This document shows, piece by piece, positions 1 to 7,958 of a stretch of 64,000 nucleotides of DNA; within the stretch, counting starts at the first letter, position 1, and the number at the start of each line of letters is the position of its first letter. Below the pieces are notes generated by a model. It saw only the letters and a program-made list of their open reading frames with translations. It was not told the origin of the DNA and searched no databases. Origin of the DNA: Scleromatobacter humisilvae (GTDB taxonomy: Bacteria > Pseudomonadota > Gammaproteobacteria > Burkholderiales > Burkholderiaceae_C); NCBI RefSeq assembly GCF_023231945.1, contig NZ_JAJLJH010000007.1, forward strand, positions 124,001 to 188,000, read 5' to 3'. A program made the translations under genes and the position numbers.

Positions 1-1124
1 GCCATGCCCGGCTGGGCCTCGCCCAGCGTCTTCAGCGAAAGATCGGCGTTGGGGTGGATCAGCACGCGGCCCTGCTTGTCGAGCACGAACGTGTACGAGT
101 TCTCGCTGGGCTTGACGGCGTTGACCATCCTGGCGACTTCGTCCAGCGGCTTGTTGGCGCCGATCACGCCCAGCAGCTTGCCGTCGACATTGACGGGGAT
201 CGCGAAGGTGACGGTCATCTCGTTGGACGACGCGTTGCGATAGGGCTCCGTGACGACGGGCTTGCCGCTCGCGGCCGCGGCCTTGTACCAGGGACGGCTG
301 GTCGGATCGTAGCCATCGGGCATCTTCTGCTGCGGCACCTGCACGAAGCGCTTGTCGGCGTCGTAGCCCATGTAGACGGTGCGGAAGCCACCGCTGGCCA
401 GCGCTTGCGCGAGCGCGGTGCGCAGGGCCTGGTCGTCGGCCGCGGGCGCCGGCGCGGAGGCCGCGTCGGACGGCGCCGGGGCGGCTTCGGCGGCGGGCGC
501 GGGTGCGGGCGTCGGCGTGGGCGCGGCCTTCGCAACGGCCTCGACCTTGGCGGGTGCCGGCGCGGCCGGCTTCTTGTTGATGGCGGCCATCGCGGCGGCG
601 GCCGCAGCGGCGGCGCCCCCGTTGGCGGCCGGGGCAGGCGCGGCGGCGGGCGCCGGTGCCGGCGCGGGCGCCGCGTGGGTCAGGGCAGCCATCGCGGCCA
701 TCGCCGCGGCGGCGGCGGCGTCGGGCTTGGGATCGTCCTTGGCGGGGCCGGCGCGGGTGGGTGTCTTCATCGCGAGGCTGATGACGTCGGCGCCACGCGT
801 CGCCGGCGTCGCGGCCGGGAAGCGACGCTTCTTGGCGAAGCCCGCGTGCGTGGCCTCGCCCATCGCCTTGGTGATTGCATCGGGTGCGGCCGCCGCGGTC
901 ACGCTGGCGCCGGTGCGCAGATTGGCGGCCACCCATTCGCCGATGCGCATCGAGGCGGCGTCGCCGACGACGGCCAGCTTCTCCTGCGCCTGCGCCTGCA
1001 GCGACTGGCGCGCGAGCAGCGTCGCGACCGTGCCGAGCACGCCCGCGCTGACGAGGACGGCCACGACGCCGGTGACGGCGAGGCGGTTGACGAGGCTGAC
1101 GGGCGGGGTCTGCGGAGAATGCAT
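1..1124 (-). CDS. Chemoreceptor (methyl-accepting chemotaxis protein), N-terminal part with dCache domain
   Basis: Partial gene; it runs off the left edge, so only the first ~374 residues are visible. A single N-terminal membrane helix (about residues 12-38) is followed by a periplasmic sensor region. The Cache-domain signature is clear: YDPTSRPWYKAA, then VVTEPY, then a VTFAIPV strand and VLDKQGRVLIHP. In this family the domain binds small ligands such as amino or organic acids and relays to a cytoplasmic output module. The output module is outside the window, so chemoreceptor is the best guess; a GGDEF or kinase output is possible. Between the first helix (to about residue 93) and the Cache fold (from about 228) lies a long Ala/Pro-rich low-complexity insert not usual for the family. 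The start is the ATG opening MHSPQTPPVS. Confidence 0.8.
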   Translation of the reverse strand, partial: MHSPQTPPVSLVNRLAVTGVVAVLVSAGVLGTVATLLARQSLQAQAQEKLAVVGDAASMRIGEWVAANLRTGASVTAAAAPDAITKAMGEATHAGFAKKRRFPAATPATRGADVISLAMKTPTRAGPAKDDPKPDAAAAAAMAAMAALTHAAPAPAPAPAAAPAPAANGGAAAAAAAAMAAINKKPAAPAPAKVEAVAKAAPTPTPAPAPAAEAAPAPSDAASAPAPAADDQALRTALAQALASGGFRTVYMGYDADKRFVQVPQQKMPDGYDPTSRPWYKAAAASGKPVVTEPYRNASSNEMTVTFAIPVNVDGKLLGVIGANKPLDEVARMVNAVKPSENSYTFVLDKQGRVLIHPNADLSLKTLGEAQPGM

Positions 1125-1354
1125 GGGGCGGACTTTCGGCGTGATGGACGAGCGTGCGCGGACGGGCACGTCGAGTCGGGATATCTTGATTCCCAGTTCC
1201 GCCGGCCAAGCGCGGAAAAGAGCCCGATTTCCCGCGATTCCTGGCTCAGCCGCGCGAAACGGCCCGAAATGGGCCGATGTGGCGCGCCCGCCGCCACGAC
1301 GGCCGGGCTTGGTGTCAAATCGCCGCTTTGGTTCCCGCCCCACGCGCACCGCCC

Positions 1355-1981
1355 ATGGACCTCGATCCCCTCGAAATGGTCGCCGAGCCCTCCGGCTTCG
1401 GCGACGACGACCCCACGCCGCCGGCGGAGCACAGGAAGCGCGCCCGCCTGAACGCCGCGGTCGCGATCACCGTCGCCCTGCTGGCCACGTTCATGGGCAT
1501 CTGCAAGATCAAGGACGACAACATCTGCCAGGCGATGCAGCAGGCCCAGGCCGACAAGATCGACCACTGGGGCTACTACCAGGCTCGCAACCTGCGTCAG
1601 GAAGTCGCCGAGGCCCAGGCCACGCAGCTGCGGCTGCAGCAACCCTCGGCGCCCACCGCGGCGCAGGAGGGCTATGCGCAGGCCATCGCGAAGTACGACG
1701 CGATGGCCAAGGATCAGGCGCAGAAGAAGCAGGACGTGATGGCGCAGGCCAACGCCGACCAGAAGAACTACGACGCGCTGAACTACCGCGACGACCAGTT
1801 CGACCTGTCGGACGCGCTGCTGGCGATCGCGATCTCGATGCTGGCCGTCTCGTCGCTGACGCAGCTGCTGTGGCTGTACCTGCTGAGCCTGGTGCCGGCC
1901 GGATTCGGCGTGCTGATGGGCGTGGCGGGGCTGGTCGGACTGCACATCCATCCGGACAGGCTGTCGGCGCTGCTGAGCTGA
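1355..1981 (+). CDS. DUF4337 family membrane protein
   Basis: A 208-residue protein resembling the DUF4337 family, which has no defined function. An acidic N-terminus leads into a hydrophobic helix (about residues 30-48), a central Gln/Ala/Lys-rich segment likely to be coiled coil, and two hydrophobic stretches near the C-terminus (about 140-190). This gives a membrane-anchored protein with a coiled-coil loop. The start is the ATG reading MDLDPLEMVAE; a longer in-frame extension upstream is Arg-rich and unlike the family. It is divergent from the chemoreceptor, with about 230 bases between them, and followed by a hairpin before the next gene. Family assignment rests on overall pattern and length. 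Confidence 0.7.
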   Translation: MDLDPLEMVAEPSGFGDDDPTPPAEHRKRARLNAAVAITVALLATFMGICKIKDDNICQAMQQAQADKIDHWGYYQARNLRQEVAEAQATQLRLQQPSAPTAAQEGYAQAIAKYDAMAKDQAQKKQDVMAQANADQKNYDALNYRDDQFDLSDALLAIAISMLAVSSLTQLLWLYLLSLVPAGFGVLMGVAGLVGLHIHPDRLSALLS

Positions 1982-2009
1982 TGGACAAGACCGCGAGGCC
2001 TGCGGGCAA

Positions 2010-2038
2010 AGCTTGCGATGGCATCATCGTCGCAAGCT
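2010..2038 (+). promoter_or_regulatory. Perfect 9-bp inverted repeat just upstream of the FAH-fold hydrolase
   Basis: AGCTTGCGA and TCGCAAGCT flank an 11-base loop. The hairpin lies between the DUF4337 stop codon and the start of the next gene, ending about 13 bases before the ATG and beside the AAAGGA ribosome-binding site. No T-run follows, so an intrinsic terminator is unlikely. An mRNA hairpin or operator affecting the hydrolase gene is possible. Confidence 0.4.
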
Positions 2039-2051
2039 CCAAAGGACTCGC

Positions 2052-2933
2052 ATGAAACTGTTTCGCTACGGCCCGCGGGGCCACGAACGGCCCGGACTGG
2101 TCGACCCCGACGGCGCGCTGCGGGACCTGAGCGCGCAGATCGGCGACATCTGCGCCGCCGATCTCGCGCCGTCGCGGCTGGATCGCCTGCGCTCGATCGA
2201 GATCGACACGCTGCCCGTCATCGCGCCGGGCACGCGGCTGTCCGTGCCCTGGCATGGCATGTCCAAGTTCGTCTGCGTCGGCCTCAACTACAAGGATCAT
2301 GCGGCCGAAGCGAAGATGGCGCTGCCCACGGAGCCCATCCTGTTCATGAAGACGGCCAACGCCCTGACCGGGCCGAACGACCCGGTCGTGCTGCCGCGGG
2401 ATTCCGTCAAGGGCGACTGGGAGGTCGAGCTGGGCGTCGTGATCGGCACCCGCGCGCGCTACGTGTCGGAGGCCGACGCGCTGTCGCACGTGGCGGGCTA
2501 CTGCGTCGTCAACGACGTCTCCGAGCGCGCCTTCCAGCTGGAGCGCGGCGGCACCTGGGACAAGGGCAAGTGCTGCGACACCTTCGGCCCGGTCGGCCCG
2601 TGGCTGGTCACGGCCGACGAGGTGCCCGACCCGCAGAAGCTGGGGCTGTGGCTCGAGGTCGGTGGCGAGCGCATGCAGGACGGCAGGACATCCGACATGG
2701 TGTTCGGCGTCGCGCAGCTGGTGAGCTACGTCAGCCGCTTCATGACGCTGGAGCCGGGCGACCTCATCGCCACCGGCACGCCGGCGGGCGTCGGCATGGG
2801 CCGCGGCCGCTTCCTCAAGCCGGGCGACACGATGCGGCTGGGCATCACGGGGCTGGGCGAGCAGTCGACCACGGTGCACGCGTGGGACGCGGCGTTGATC
2901 GACCACGCCCACGGTGCCCACGCGGCGCATTGA
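2052..2933 (+). CDS. Fumarylacetoacetate hydrolase family protein
   Basis: A 293-residue member of the FAH superfamily, which includes acylpyruvases, 2-hydroxyhepta-2,4-dienedioate isomerases, ureidoglycolate lyases and 2,4-diketo-3-deoxy-L-fuconate hydrolases. Visible family features are VGLNYKDHA, the metal-binding acidic cluster in GDWEVELGVVIG, YCVVNDVSER, CDTFGPVGPW and the late GDLIATGTPAGVG loop. These indicate a Mg/Mn-dependent cytoplasmic hydrolase or isomerase acting on a beta-diketo or enol-acid substrate. The substrate cannot be read from sequence, and no sugar or aromatic catabolic genes sit beside it. The start ATG follows an AAAGGA ribosome-binding site. It ends 12 bases before the copper operon. 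Confidence 0.88.
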   Translation: MKLFRYGPRGHERPGLVDPDGALRDLSAQIGDICAADLAPSRLDRLRSIEIDTLPVIAPGTRLSVPWHGMSKFVCVGLNYKDHAAEAKMALPTEPILFMKTANALTGPNDPVVLPRDSVKGDWEVELGVVIGTRARYVSEADALSHVAGYCVVNDVSERAFQLERGGTWDKGKCCDTFGPVGPWLVTADEVPDPQKLGLWLEVGGERMQDGRTSDMVFGVAQLVSYVSRFMTLEPGDLIATGTPAGVGMGRGRFLKPGDTMRLGITGLGEQSTTVHAWDAALIDHAHGAHAAH

Positions 2934-2945
2934 TAGACTGGCGCC

Positions 2946-3293
2946 ATGCGACGTTTCCTGCGGCTGTTGACGCTCTGGCTGATCGCGCTGGCGCTGCCCA
3001 TCCAGGGCGCGGCGGCGGCGGCCGCCATGCCGGGCCACGCAAACGCGCCGCACACGATGACGATGCCCGATGGCACGACGATGGACGCGGCCGACATGCC
3101 GTGCCACGCCCACGCCATCGACAAGGCCGGCTGCGGCGCGTGCTGCGGGCCGATCGTCACGCAGCAGGCGATGCTCGCGGTCGCGCCCGTCGCCACGCGC
3201 TGGGCCGTCGTCCATCGCGACGCGGCCGACGCCGCCTCGCCGCTGTTCCTCACCGGCGGCACCGAGCGGCCGCCCCGATTCTTCCTCGCCTGA
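2946..3293 (+). CDS. CopL/DUF2946-like small secreted metal-binding protein
   Basis: A 115-residue protein with a signal peptide (MRRFLRLLTLWLIALALPIQ, cleaved near AAA). The mature part is rich in Met, His and Cys: MPGHA, HTMTMPDGTTMD, MPCHAHA and a CGACC cluster. This composition and its place at the head of a cop operon match the small proteins labelled CopL or DUF2946, thought to bind copper in the periplasm or tune cop expression. It is the first gene of a run continuing through TolC-like lipoprotein, multicopper oxidase, CopC and CopD. The 82-base gap to the next gene contains a GC-rich hairpin (GCCCGCGC..GCGCGGGC) without a T-run. The regulatory role is inferred. Confidence 0.65.
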   Translation: MRRFLRLLTLWLIALALPIQGAAAAAAMPGHANAPHTMTMPDGTTMDAADMPCHAHAIDKAGCGACCGPIVTQQAMLAVAPVATRWAVVHRDAADAASPLFLTGGTERPPRFFLA

Positions 3294-3375
3294 CCGACGC
3301 GACCGCGTCGCGCGCCCGCGCGTGACGCGAGCGCCCGCGCCTTCGCGCGCGGGCCGCTTCCAGGACGAGGATCCC

Positions 3376-4770
3376 ATGACATCGACAAGACCCATTGCCC
3401 GCGTGGCGCTGGCCACCGCCGCGCTCGCGCTCGCCGGCTGTGCCGCGACGAAGATCGACGACAACATCGCCGCAGCACATGCCGAAGTGACCGCCCGCGG
3501 CGGCCCCGACTTCGCGTGGCTCACGACCGACGCCGCACAAGCCCAGGCCCGCGACGACGTCGCCCACGCGTTGACCCGGCCGCTGTCCGAAGACGCCGCC
3601 GTGCGCATCGCGCTGTCGCACAGCCCCGCGCTGCAGGCGCTGCTGTTCGACCGCGCCGCGGCATCGGCCGACGCCACGCAGTCGGCGCGGCTGCCCAACC
3701 CGGTGTTCGCGTTCGAGCGCCTTGCCAGCGGCGGCTCGCCGAACCAGATCGAGCTGACGCGCGCGCTGAGCGTGTCCTTGCTCGACGTGCTGCTGCTGCC
3801 GGCGCGCGCCGCCCGGGCCGACGATGCGCAGCGGCGCCTGCGGCTGCAGCTGGCCGTCGACGTGCTGCGCGCGGCCGACGCGGCGCGCCGGGCCTGGGTC
3901 GACGCCGTCGCCGCGGACGAGGCCATGCGCTACGCCGAACAGGTGGGCGACACCGCGCAGGCCGCGGGCGAGCTCGCGCGCCGAATGGAGTCGGCGGGCA
4001 ACTTCAGCGCGCTGCAACGCGCCCGCGAAGAGGCCTTCCTCGGGAGCGCGCTGGTCGATCTCGCGCAGGCCCGGCGCGCGCAACGCGGCGCGCGCGAGAC
4101 GCTCGTGCGCGCGCTGGGGCTGGATTCGAACGAGGCCGCCGCGCTCAGGCTGCCCGAGCACCTGCCGGATCTGCCGGCGGCGCTGCCGTCCGGCGACGCG
4201 GCGGATCAAGCGGCGCTCAATGGCCGCCTCGACCTGCGCCTCGCGCGAGCGCGTCTCGACGAACTCGCCCATGCGCAAGGCCTGGCCCGCGTCGCCGGCA
4301 CGGTCAACGGCCTGGACGTCGGCGCCGAGCGCCGCGAGCGGACCGGCCTGCCGCGCGAGCACGGCCTCACGCTGTCGGTGCCGCTGCCGCTGTTCGACAC
4401 CGGCGACGCGGGCCGCGCCGCCGCGAACGCACGCTACGACGCGGCGCTCGCGCGCGCGTCGGCGCTCGCCGTCGCCGCGGCCTCGCAACTGCGCGCGGCC
4501 GACGCCGAGCGGCGCGACGCCCACGCGCTCGCGCTGCAGTTCCGCGACCGCCTCGTGCCGCTGCAAGCCACCATCGTCGGCGAGAACCTGCTGCGCTACA
4601 ACGGCATGCTCGCGAGCACCTTCGACCTGCTCGCCGACGCGCGCGAGCAGGCCCGCGTCGTGCAGCAGGCGATCGCCGCGCAGCGCGACTTCTGGCTGGC
4701 CGACGCCGCGTTCCAGGCCGCGGCGCTGGGCCTGTCCGACACCCCCATCGACATCGCGGAGGCGCGATGA
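3376..4770 (+). CDS. TolC-family outer membrane lipoprotein of the copper cluster (CusC-like)
   Basis: A 464-residue outer-membrane efflux protein. A lipobox (LALAGCAA, Cys near residue 22) marks it as a lipoprotein. The body is the usual pair of helical repeats rich in Ala and Arg (two OEP repeats, roughly 75-260 and 275-455), with an NPVFAFERL strand segment and LPLFDTGDAGR at the repeat junctions. TolC-family trimers form the outer-membrane duct of tripartite efflux systems. No adaptor or RND partner lies alongside, so it must share one encoded elsewhere or act with the oxidase in another way. The stop codon overlaps the next start (ATGA), indicating translational coupling to the multicopper oxidase. 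Confidence 0.85.
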   Translation: MTSTRPIARVALATAALALAGCAATKIDDNIAAAHAEVTARGGPDFAWLTTDAAQAQARDDVAHALTRPLSEDAAVRIALSHSPALQALLFDRAAASADATQSARLPNPVFAFERLASGGSPNQIELTRALSVSLLDVLLLPARAARADDAQRRLRLQLAVDVLRAADAARRAWVDAVAADEAMRYAEQVGDTAQAAGELARRMESAGNFSALQRAREEAFLGSALVDLAQARRAQRGARETLVRALGLDSNEAAALRLPEHLPDLPAALPSGDAADQAALNGRLDLRLARARLDELAHAQGLARVAGTVNGLDVGAERRERTGLPREHGLTLSVPLPLFDTGDAGRAAANARYDAALARASALAVAAASQLRAADAERRDAHALALQFRDRLVPLQATIVGENLLRYNGMLASTFDLLADAREQARVVQQAIAAQRDFWLADAAFQAAALGLSDTPIDIAEAR

Positions 4771-6176
4771 CTGCCGCCAACCGCCGCGGCTTCCTGCTGC
4801 GCTCCGCCGGCGTCACGCTGGCCGCCACCGCCGTCTCGCGCGCCGCGCTCGCCGGCCTGCCCGAGCTCGCGTCGCACGACTCCGCCGACACCGCCCCGCC
4901 GCTCGCGCCGGCCAGCGGACCGCACTACAACCCGGTCGTCACGCTCAACGGCTGGACGCTGCCCTGGCGCATGAACGGCGGCGTGAAGGAATTCCACCTC
5001 GTCGCCGAGCCCGTCGTGCGCGAGATGGCGCCCGGCTTCACCGCGCACCTGTGGGGCTACAACGGCCAGTCGCCGGGGCCGACGATCGAGGTCGTCGAAG
5101 GCGACAAGGTGCGCCTGTTCGTCACGAACCGGCTGCCCGAGCGCACCGGCATGCACTGGCACGGCCAGCGCCTGCCCAATGGCATGGACGGGGTCACCGG
5201 CCTCACGCAGGCCGCCATCGAGCCGGGCAAAACCTTCGTCTACGAGTTCGTCGCGCGCCGGCCCGGCACGTTCATGTACCACCCGCATGCCGACGAGATG
5301 GTGCAGATGGCCATGGGCATGATGGGCTTCTGGGTGACGCATCCCCGTCTTCACGATTCCTCGCCGCATCCGGCCATCGCGCAAGTCGATCGCGACTACG
5401 TCTTCCTGCTCAACTCGTACGACGTCACGCCCGGCGCCAGCGTGCCCAAGACGTCGACGATGACCGACTTCAACCTGTGGTCGTGGAACAGCCGCATCTT
5501 CCCGGGCATCGCGCCGCTGGTCGCGCGCCAGCACGAGCGCGTGCGCATCCGCGTGGGCAATCTCTCGATGACCAACCACCCGATCCACCTGCATGGCCAC
5601 GAGATGCAGGTCACCGGCACCGACGGCGGCCCGACGCCGCCGGCCTCGCGCTGGCCCGAGGTGACGGTGGACATCGCGGTCGGCCAGATGCGGCAGATGG
5701 AGTTCGTCGCCGATGCCGAGGGCGACTGGTCGTTGCACTGCCACAAGGCGCACCACACGATGAACGCGATGGGCCACGACCTGCCCAACATGATCGGCGT
5801 CGACCAGCGCGACGTCGTCGACCGCATCCGCGCGCTGGTGCCCGGCTACATGGCCATGGGCGGCAACGGCATGGGCGACATGTCCGGCATGGCGATGATG
5901 CCGCGTCCGCCCAACACCGCGCCGATGATGGGCGGCGACGGCCCGTTCGGGTCGCTCGAGATGGGCGGCATGTTCAGCGTCGTCAAGGTGCGGCGCGACC
6001 AGCCGGCCGGCGACTACCGCGACCCGGGCTGGTTCCAGCATCCGCCGGGCACGTCGGCCTACGAGTGGACGGGCGAACCGCCGCCTGCCGCGTCGCATGC
6101 CGCCCACAATCCCGTGAATGATGTCGAGGTGCATGCGAAGAAGCCGGACATGGGCGGCATGCCCATGGAACACTGA
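4767..6176 (+). CDS. Tat-exported multicopper oxidase (copper resistance)
   Basis: A 469-residue multicopper oxidase. The N-terminus carries a Tat motif (NRRGFLLRSAGV) for folded export. All four copper-ligand blocks are present: HWHG (130-133), HPH (172-174), HPIHLHGH (271-278) and HCHKAHH (324-330), with a downstream Met axial position. Such enzymes oxidise Cu(I) to Cu(II) in the periplasm, reducing O2 to water. After the last copper block comes a ~130-residue extension rich in Met and Gly (GMGDMSGMAMM, MGGMF, MGGMPMEH), probably extra copper binding. It is coupled to the TolC-like gene upstream and followed by copC. Described as copper oxidase rather than classic long CopA because it is shorter than PcoA/CopA. 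Confidence 0.9.
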   Translation: MTAANRRGFLLRSAGVTLAATAVSRAALAGLPELASHDSADTAPPLAPASGPHYNPVVTLNGWTLPWRMNGGVKEFHLVAEPVVREMAPGFTAHLWGYNGQSPGPTIEVVEGDKVRLFVTNRLPERTGMHWHGQRLPNGMDGVTGLTQAAIEPGKTFVYEFVARRPGTFMYHPHADEMVQMAMGMMGFWVTHPRLHDSSPHPAIAQVDRDYVFLLNSYDVTPGASVPKTSTMTDFNLWSWNSRIFPGIAPLVARQHERVRIRVGNLSMTNHPIHLHGHEMQVTGTDGGPTPPASRWPEVTVDIAVGQMRQMEFVADAEGDWSLHCHKAHHTMNAMGHDLPNMIGVDQRDVVDRIRALVPGYMAMGGNGMGDMSGMAMMPRPPNTAPMMGGDGPFGSLEMGGMFSVVKVRRDQPAGDYRDPGWFQHPPGTSAYEWTGEPPPAASHAAHNPVNDVEVHAKKPDMGGMPMEH

Positions 6177-6211
6177 TGCCGGATCGACAACGACTGCTTC
6201 CAGGAGCCTTC

Positions 6212-6574
6212 ATGAACACCCCGCTGCGCCTCGCGCTCGCGACCCTCGCCGCCACGCTCAGCCCGCTCGCCTCCGCGCACGCCACGATGGTCGACTCGTT
6301 TCCCGCCAAGGGCCAGGTGCTGACGGCCTCGCCGTCGGAGATCCACATCACGTTCAACGAGCACGTCGAGGCGCGCTACTGCCGCATCAAGCTGCGCAGC
6401 GGCGACGGCAAGAACTTCGATGCCGATCGCCCCGCCGCGGACAAGACCAACCCGAACGCGATCATCGCGGCGGTGCCGGTGCTCAAGCCCGGCACCTACC
6501 GCACCGTGTGGACGGCCGTGGGCAGCGACGGCCACAAGACGCACGGCGACTTCTCGTTCACGATCTCCAGATAG
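6212..6574 (+). CDS. copC: CopC copper-binding periplasmic protein
   Basis: A 120-residue CopC. The signal peptide ends at SPLASA, so the mature chain starts at His (HATMVDSFPAKG), the N-terminal histidine that forms the Cu(II) site. The remainder reads as the family beta-barrel: TASPSEIHITFNEHVE, a central basic strand, and VWTAVGSDGHKTHGDFSF with the conserved late His pair. CopC carries copper in the periplasm and works with CopD in the inner membrane. The chosen start, MNTPLRLAL, follows CAGGAG with good spacing; an upstream in-frame ATG at 6176 would put charged residues before the signal peptide. copD begins nine bases after its stop. Confidence 0.93.
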   Translation: MNTPLRLALATLAATLSPLASAHATMVDSFPAKGQVLTASPSEIHITFNEHVEARYCRIKLRSGDGKNFDADRPAADKTNPNAIIAAVPVLKPGTYRTVWTAVGSDGHKTHGDFSFTISR

Positions 6575-6583
6575 GCGCCGCGC

Positions 6584-7477
6584 ATGGATGACGCGACGCT
6601 CGCCGCGCTGCGCACGGCCGCGAGCGCGCTTTTCGACATCGGCTTCGCCGCGATGGCCGGTGCGCTGGCGACGCCCGCGCTGCTGCGCGACGCGTCGTCG
6701 GCCTGGGCCACGCGCTGCTCGTGGCGTTGCCGCACGCTGTTCGCCGCGGGCGGCACGGTGGCCCTGGCGGCCAGCCTGGCCTGGATGTGGGTCGAGGCGA
6801 TCTCGATGGCCGAGTCGCCGCCGCTGGCGGCCCTGATGGACATCGGCGGCATCGTAGCCGGCACCGGCTTCGGCCGCGCCTGGGCCGTCGCCACGGTCGG
6901 ACTGGCGGCCAGCCTCGCGTTGACAAGCGCGTGTCGCTTGCGGGCGATGCCGTTGCGCACGCTGGCGCTGGTGCTGGTCGTCGTGGCCGTGGCGCATGCG
7001 AGCGCGGGGCACGCCGGCGCCAACGGCATCGGCTGGCTCGTGCCGGCGACGACGGTGCACCTGCTGGCCACCGGCCTGTGGGCCGGCAGCGTCTTCGCCG
7101 CGGCGCTGGTGGTGCTGCGCGGGCGGCCCGACGCGATCGACGTGGTTCGCCACGCCCGGGGCCTGTCGTCGACGGCCACCGCGGCGCTCGCGGGCGTCGC
7201 GGCCACTGGCGTCGCCATCGCCTGGCACGGCCTCGACGGCTCGGCCGCCGCGCTGGCGCCGGCGAGCGGGTCGTCCTGGGGCTTCGCGCTCGACGTGAAG
7301 CTCGCGCTCGTCGCAATCGCCGCGGCGCTCGGCGCCTTCAATCGATTCGCGGTGATGCCGGCGCTGCCCGCGTCGTGGCCGCGCTTCGCGCACGTTCTGC
7401 GCGTCGAGGCCGGGGTGCTGCTGGCCGCGCTCGTGGCGGCCGCGGTGCTGGCCAACGGCGAGCCGCCGGTGGTCTGA
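6584..7477 (+). CDS. copD: CopD copper resistance inner-membrane protein
   Basis: A 297-residue polytopic membrane protein with about eight hydrophobic helices, matching CopD/PcoD in length and pattern. Conserved-looking His residues lie in VVAVAHASAGHAG and TTVHLLATGLWAGSVF, as expected for a copper-transport helix bundle. With CopC it is thought to move copper into or across the cytoplasmic membrane for delivery to cuproenzymes. It is the last gene of the operon; its TGA is immediately adjacent to the stop codon of the convergent H-NS-like gene, leaving no intergenic bases and no room for a separate terminator. Confidence 0.88.
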   Translation: MDDATLAALRTAASALFDIGFAAMAGALATPALLRDASSAWATRCSWRCRTLFAAGGTVALAASLAWMWVEAISMAESPPLAALMDIGGIVAGTGFGRAWAVATVGLAASLALTSACRLRAMPLRTLALVLVVVAVAHASAGHAGANGIGWLVPATTVHLLATGLWAGSVFAAALVVLRGRPDAIDVVRHARGLSSTATAALAGVAATGVAIAWHGLDGSAAALAPASGSSWGFALDVKLALVAIAAALGAFNRFAVMPALPASWPRFAHVLRVEAGVLLAALVAAAVLANGEPPVV

Positions 7478-7777
7478 TCAGGCCGCGTCGTCGCCCGCCG
7501 GCTGCGTCACGGCGCGCTTGAGTTCGTCGACGGTATAGCCCTGCTTCAGCAAGGCGTCGCGCAGCCAGGCCGGGTGTTCGCCCTGGCCGTCCCAGGTCTC
7601 GCCGCTGACCGGATGGCGATAGCGGATCGGCAGCGCGCCGGGCGCCGGCGCCGGCGGGGCCGGCGGCAGCGGGCCGCGCAGTTCCTGCGGGCTGATGTTC
7701 CAGAATTCGACGAGCTTGCGCACGGTGCGCAGCGCCGCGAGCTTCTCGGGGGGATAGTCGTCGTCGTCGAGTTTCAT
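7478..7777 (-). CDS. H-NS family DNA-binding protein
   Basis: A 99-residue H-NS/Bv3F-like nucleoid protein. The C-terminal DNA-binding segment is clear: YRHPVSGETWDGQGEHPAWL, followed by a short helix. In betaproteobacterial H-NS proteins this loop inserts into the minor groove of AT-rich DNA. The N-terminal helix (MKLDDDDYPPEKLAALRTVRKL) would form the oligomerisation part, but it is short and followed by a Pro/Ala linker (PPAPPAPAPG). The start ATG was chosen at MKLDDDDY. The gene abuts the end of copD convergently. Silencing of nearby genes is possible but not shown by the sequence. Confidence 0.82.
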   Translation of the reverse strand: MKLDDDDYPPEKLAALRTVRKLVEFWNISPQELRGPLPPAPPAPAPGALPIRYRHPVSGETWDGQGEHPAWLRDALLKQGYTVDELKRAVTQPAGDDAA

Positions 7778-7958
7778 CGGCCGGAGGCTGCAAGCCCTGG
7801 AATGCGGCGACCCGGCTTCGCGCGCAGCGCGGCCGGTCGCCGAGAGGCAATGGTAGCGCCCCTGCGTGACGACGACCCCGACGCAACGGCGCCGGCCCAT
7901 GCCGATCGTGAAATAGACTGCGGGGTCGCACTCTCGCGGCGCCTCGCCGCCGTCCCGC

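Noticed and set aside
54-1451. Long plus-strand open frame over the chemoreceptor gene
   Set aside because: Antisense shadow: Arg/Gly-rich low-complexity product, while the minus strand gives a clear Cache-domain protein.
1509-3926. Long minus-strand open frame across the FAH hydrolase and CopL-like genes
   Set aside because: Product is Ser/Arg/Ala-rich without domains; three recognisable plus-strand genes lie over it. GC-rich DNA has few stop codons in the antisense frame.
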